Translations under genes and position numbers: made by a program
Assembly: GCA_039819115.1 (NCBI GenBank)
Contig: JBCBST010000139.1
Span: 1-7,879, forward strand
Origin: JBCBST01 sp039819115
Lineage (GTDB): Bacteria; Bacteroidota; Rhodothermia; Balneolales; Balneolaceae
DNA length: 7,879 bases
Direction: 5' to 3'
Part shown: positions 6,531-7,879 of the stretch, one piece after another
Position numbering within the stretch: position 1 is the stretch's first letter
Layout: each line of letters starts with the position of its first letter
The notes under the pieces: model-generated
What the model was told of the DNA's origin: nothing
The model's database searches: none
Seen by the model: only the letters and a program-made list of their open reading frames with translations

Positions 6531-7269
6531 TATCATTGTTCCCCGTCTCTCAGACGGGCATACCGTTACCGCTTTGTTCACAGAAGCAAACACAGCATAC
6601 CACAGTGAAAAGAGCATAGCGGGATTGAATGTGGGGTTGAATACCCATGAGAGTAAAGACGTTGTCCTTGAAAACAGGAGGGTTTTGCTGGACCATCTGG
6701 GCTCTGATTTAGATCATGCGGTTTTTGCGCACCAGGTGCATGGTGCCCGAATAGAAGAAGTATATGAACCCGGTACAGTATCAGAAACGGATGGGTTAAT
6801 CACCCGGCAACAGGATCTCACACTGGCTATTCTTGTGGCTGATTGTGCGGCTGTATTACTATCCGACCCGGTTCATGGTGTGATTGGTGCATTTCATGCA
6901 GGATGGAGAGGCGCCGTAGCCGGAATCATCCCGAATGGGGTACATCATATGCACACCCTGGGTGCAGAGCCTGCTACGATGAAAGCTTTTGTAAGTCCAT
7001 GTATCTCTCAACAACATTTTGAAGTTGGAGAGGAGGTAGCCGGGCAGTTTCCCGATGTATTTGTGAATCGATCGGCGTATCCGAAGCCACATGTGGACTT
7101 ATCCGGTTTTGTGGTGTATCAGCTTCAAAAAGCCGGTATCTCATCATCCCACATAGAAGTGAACGATCGGTGCACATTTGGCGATTCTAAGCTCTATTCA
7201 TACCGTCGCCAGGGCACAAAAAGTGGTCGTATGGCGGCGCTCATCAAATTGAATACTGTTGAGGGTTAG
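6511..7269 (+). CDS. pgeF: Peptidoglycan editing factor PgeF (YfiH / laccase-domain family)
   Basis: Member of the multi-copper polyphenol oxidoreductase/YfiH family (COG1496). In E. coli the relative prevents misincorporation of L-Ser for L-Ala in muropeptides; others have reported purine nucleoside phosphorylase activity for the family. The 252-residue protein has the normal length. Metal ligands of the family are in place: His77 in HQVHG (74-78), Cys112 in LVADCAAVLL (108-117) and His129 in GAFHAGWRGAVAGI (126-139). The family signatures SPCISQQHFEVG (162-173) and CTFGDSKLYSYRRQG (221-235), ending SGRMAALI, are also intact. It starts at ATG 6511 inside the aroE 3' end (20-base overlap), and its stop overlaps the next gene by 11 bases, so it is the middle gene of a tight operon. 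The cell-wall role is transferred from E. coli and not shown here. Confidence 0.93.
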   Translation: MNTSPLDIIVPRLSDGHTVTALFTEANTAYHSEKSIAGLNVGLNTHESKDVVLENRRVLLDHLGSDLDHAVFAHQVHGARIEEVYEPGTVSETDGLITRQQDLTLAILVADCAAVLLSDPVHGVIGAFHAGWRGAVAGIIPNGVHHMHTLGAEPATMKAFVSPCISQQHFEVGEEVAGQFPDVFVNRSAYPKPHVDLSGFVVYQLQKAGISSSHIEVNDRCTFGDSKLYSYRRQGTKSGRMAALIKLNTVEG

Positions 7270-7879
7270 CTATACCACCGGTTACCACGCCGATATACCA
7301 GATGATCATGTGTTCCCGATGAAGAAATTTGCCGGATTGCACCGATATCTGCTGGATAAGCATATTGTTTCTGAAGAAGAAGTTGTAGCTCCATCCATGG
7401 TTGACTTCAGTAATCTGGTCCTGGCTCATACCCAGCGATATGCCAACGCGGTATGGACCGGAGAGCTGGACCGCAAAGAAATCCGGAGAATGGGGCTGCC
7501 CTGGAGCAAATCGCTTGGTGTCCGTTCACGTCTTGCGGTTCAGGGAACCATGAATGCCTGTCTGATGGCTCTTCAGGATGGTCTTTCAGGTAATCTTGCA
7601 GGAGGTACCCATCATGCTATGCCCGATCATGGCGAAGGTTTTTGTGTGTATAACGATGTAGCCGTTGCCATCCGAACACTACAACTATCGAAGTGGGTTT
7701 CAAAGGTAATGGTTATTGATTGTGATGTGCATCAGGGTAACGGAACGGCCGAGATCTTCAGGGATGATGATTCGGTATATACCTTTTCTATTCATGGTGC
7801 AAAGAATTACCCGTTTCAAAAACCACCATCAAACCTTGATATTGGCTTACCCGATAAAACCGGTGACCGTGAGTATCAC
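7259..7879 (+). CDS. Class IV (HDAC11-like) histone deacetylase family protein, 3' truncated
   Basis: Zn-dependent amidohydrolase of the arginase/deacetylase fold. The frame stays open for 207 codons to the window edge; family members run to about 300 residues, so roughly the last third is missing. Conserved pieces: SYTTGYHADIP...HVFPMKKF (4-24), the family N-terminus; LPWSKSLGVRSRLAVQGT (80-97); GGTHHAMPDHGEGFCVYNDVA (115-135), with the catalytic His pair 118/119 and the DHGEGFC signature of the class IV/HDAC11 group; VIDCDVHQGNGTA (152-164), with zinc ligands Asp156 and His158; and SIHGAKNYPF (177-186). The second Asp ligand and the catalytic Tyr would lie beyond the edge. There is no ATG before 7319, which would cut the conserved N-terminus. 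TTG at 7259 fits best and overlaps the pgeF stop by 11 bases; CTG 7256 is the only other near option, and TGA at 7250-7252 closes the frame upstream. HDAC11 removes long-chain acyl groups from lysine; whether this homologue acts on proteins or small acylated amines is unknown. Confidence 0.88.
   Translation, partial: MRVSYTTGYHADIPDDHVFPMKKFAGLHRYLLDKHIVSEEEVVAPSMVDFSNLVLAHTQRYANAVWTGELDRKEIRRMGLPWSKSLGVRSRLAVQGTMNACLMALQDGLSGNLAGGTHHAMPDHGEGFCVYNDVAVAIRTLQLSKWVSKVMVIDCDVHQGNGTAEIFRDDDSVYTFSIHGAKNYPFQKPPSNLDIGLPDKTGDREYH

Noticed and set aside
1..7879. CRISPR array, tRNA or rRNA, insertion sequence, phage genes or defence system
   Set aside because: Reading both strands showed no spaced repeats, no tRNA-like cloverleaf, no transposase or integrase motifs, and no gene families linked to defence.

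Overview
The window looks like a chromosomal segment from a Gram-negative bacterium of the Fibrobacterota-Chlorobiota-Bacteroidota (FCB) group, possibly Balneolota/Rhodothermota. The pointers are moderate GC content, an outer-membrane barrel protein ending in Phe, few recognisable Shine-Dalgarno sequences, non-ATG starts (GTG, TTG), and one TTG-N20-TAnnTTTG motif of the Bacteroidota promoter type. The phylum is inferred from general character, not from a marker gene. Gene density is very high: no gap exceeds about 160 bases, and three gene pairs overlap.

Layout. (1) Bases 1-1223, plus strand: the 3' part of a PspC-domain membrane protein whose start lies outside the window, then thymidylate kinase (tmk, GTG start) 12 bases later. 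(2) Bases 1144-4980, minus strand: an outer-membrane beta-barrel protein resembling the DUF1302 family, followed by a 12-TM RND-superfamily exporter. The last 80 bases of the exporter gene overlap the 3' end of tmk tail to tail. (3) Bases 5020-5659, plus strand: a compact single-gene unit with a putative promoter, a SRPBCC-fold protein and a strong intrinsic terminator. (4) Bases 5673-7879, plus strand: a tightly overlapping operon of shikimate dehydrogenase (aroE), the peptidoglycan-editing factor PgeF (YfiH/laccase-domain family) and a class IV (HDAC11-like) deacetylase-family protein that runs off the right edge.

How the genes may work together. tmk and aroE are housekeeping genes (dTTP synthesis and the shikimate pathway). 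The barrel/RND pair is the most system-like part. It recalls the proteobacterial neighbourhoods in which a DUF1302 outer-membrane protein sits beside a COG1033-type RND exporter, usually with a DUF1329 protein that is not present here. This suggests an inner-to-outer membrane export or lipid-trafficking route with unknown substrate. PgeF links the third operon to cell-wall quality control. The HDAC-like protein may remove acyl groups from proteins or small molecules, but its substrate cannot be read from sequence.

I found no CRISPR array, insertion sequence, tRNA or rRNA gene, phage gene or recognisable defence system. Most of the window is ordinary chromosome. The points worth a second look are the gene overlaps, the terminator pressed against aroE, the two-gene export module and the deacetylase in a cell-wall/aromatic operon.
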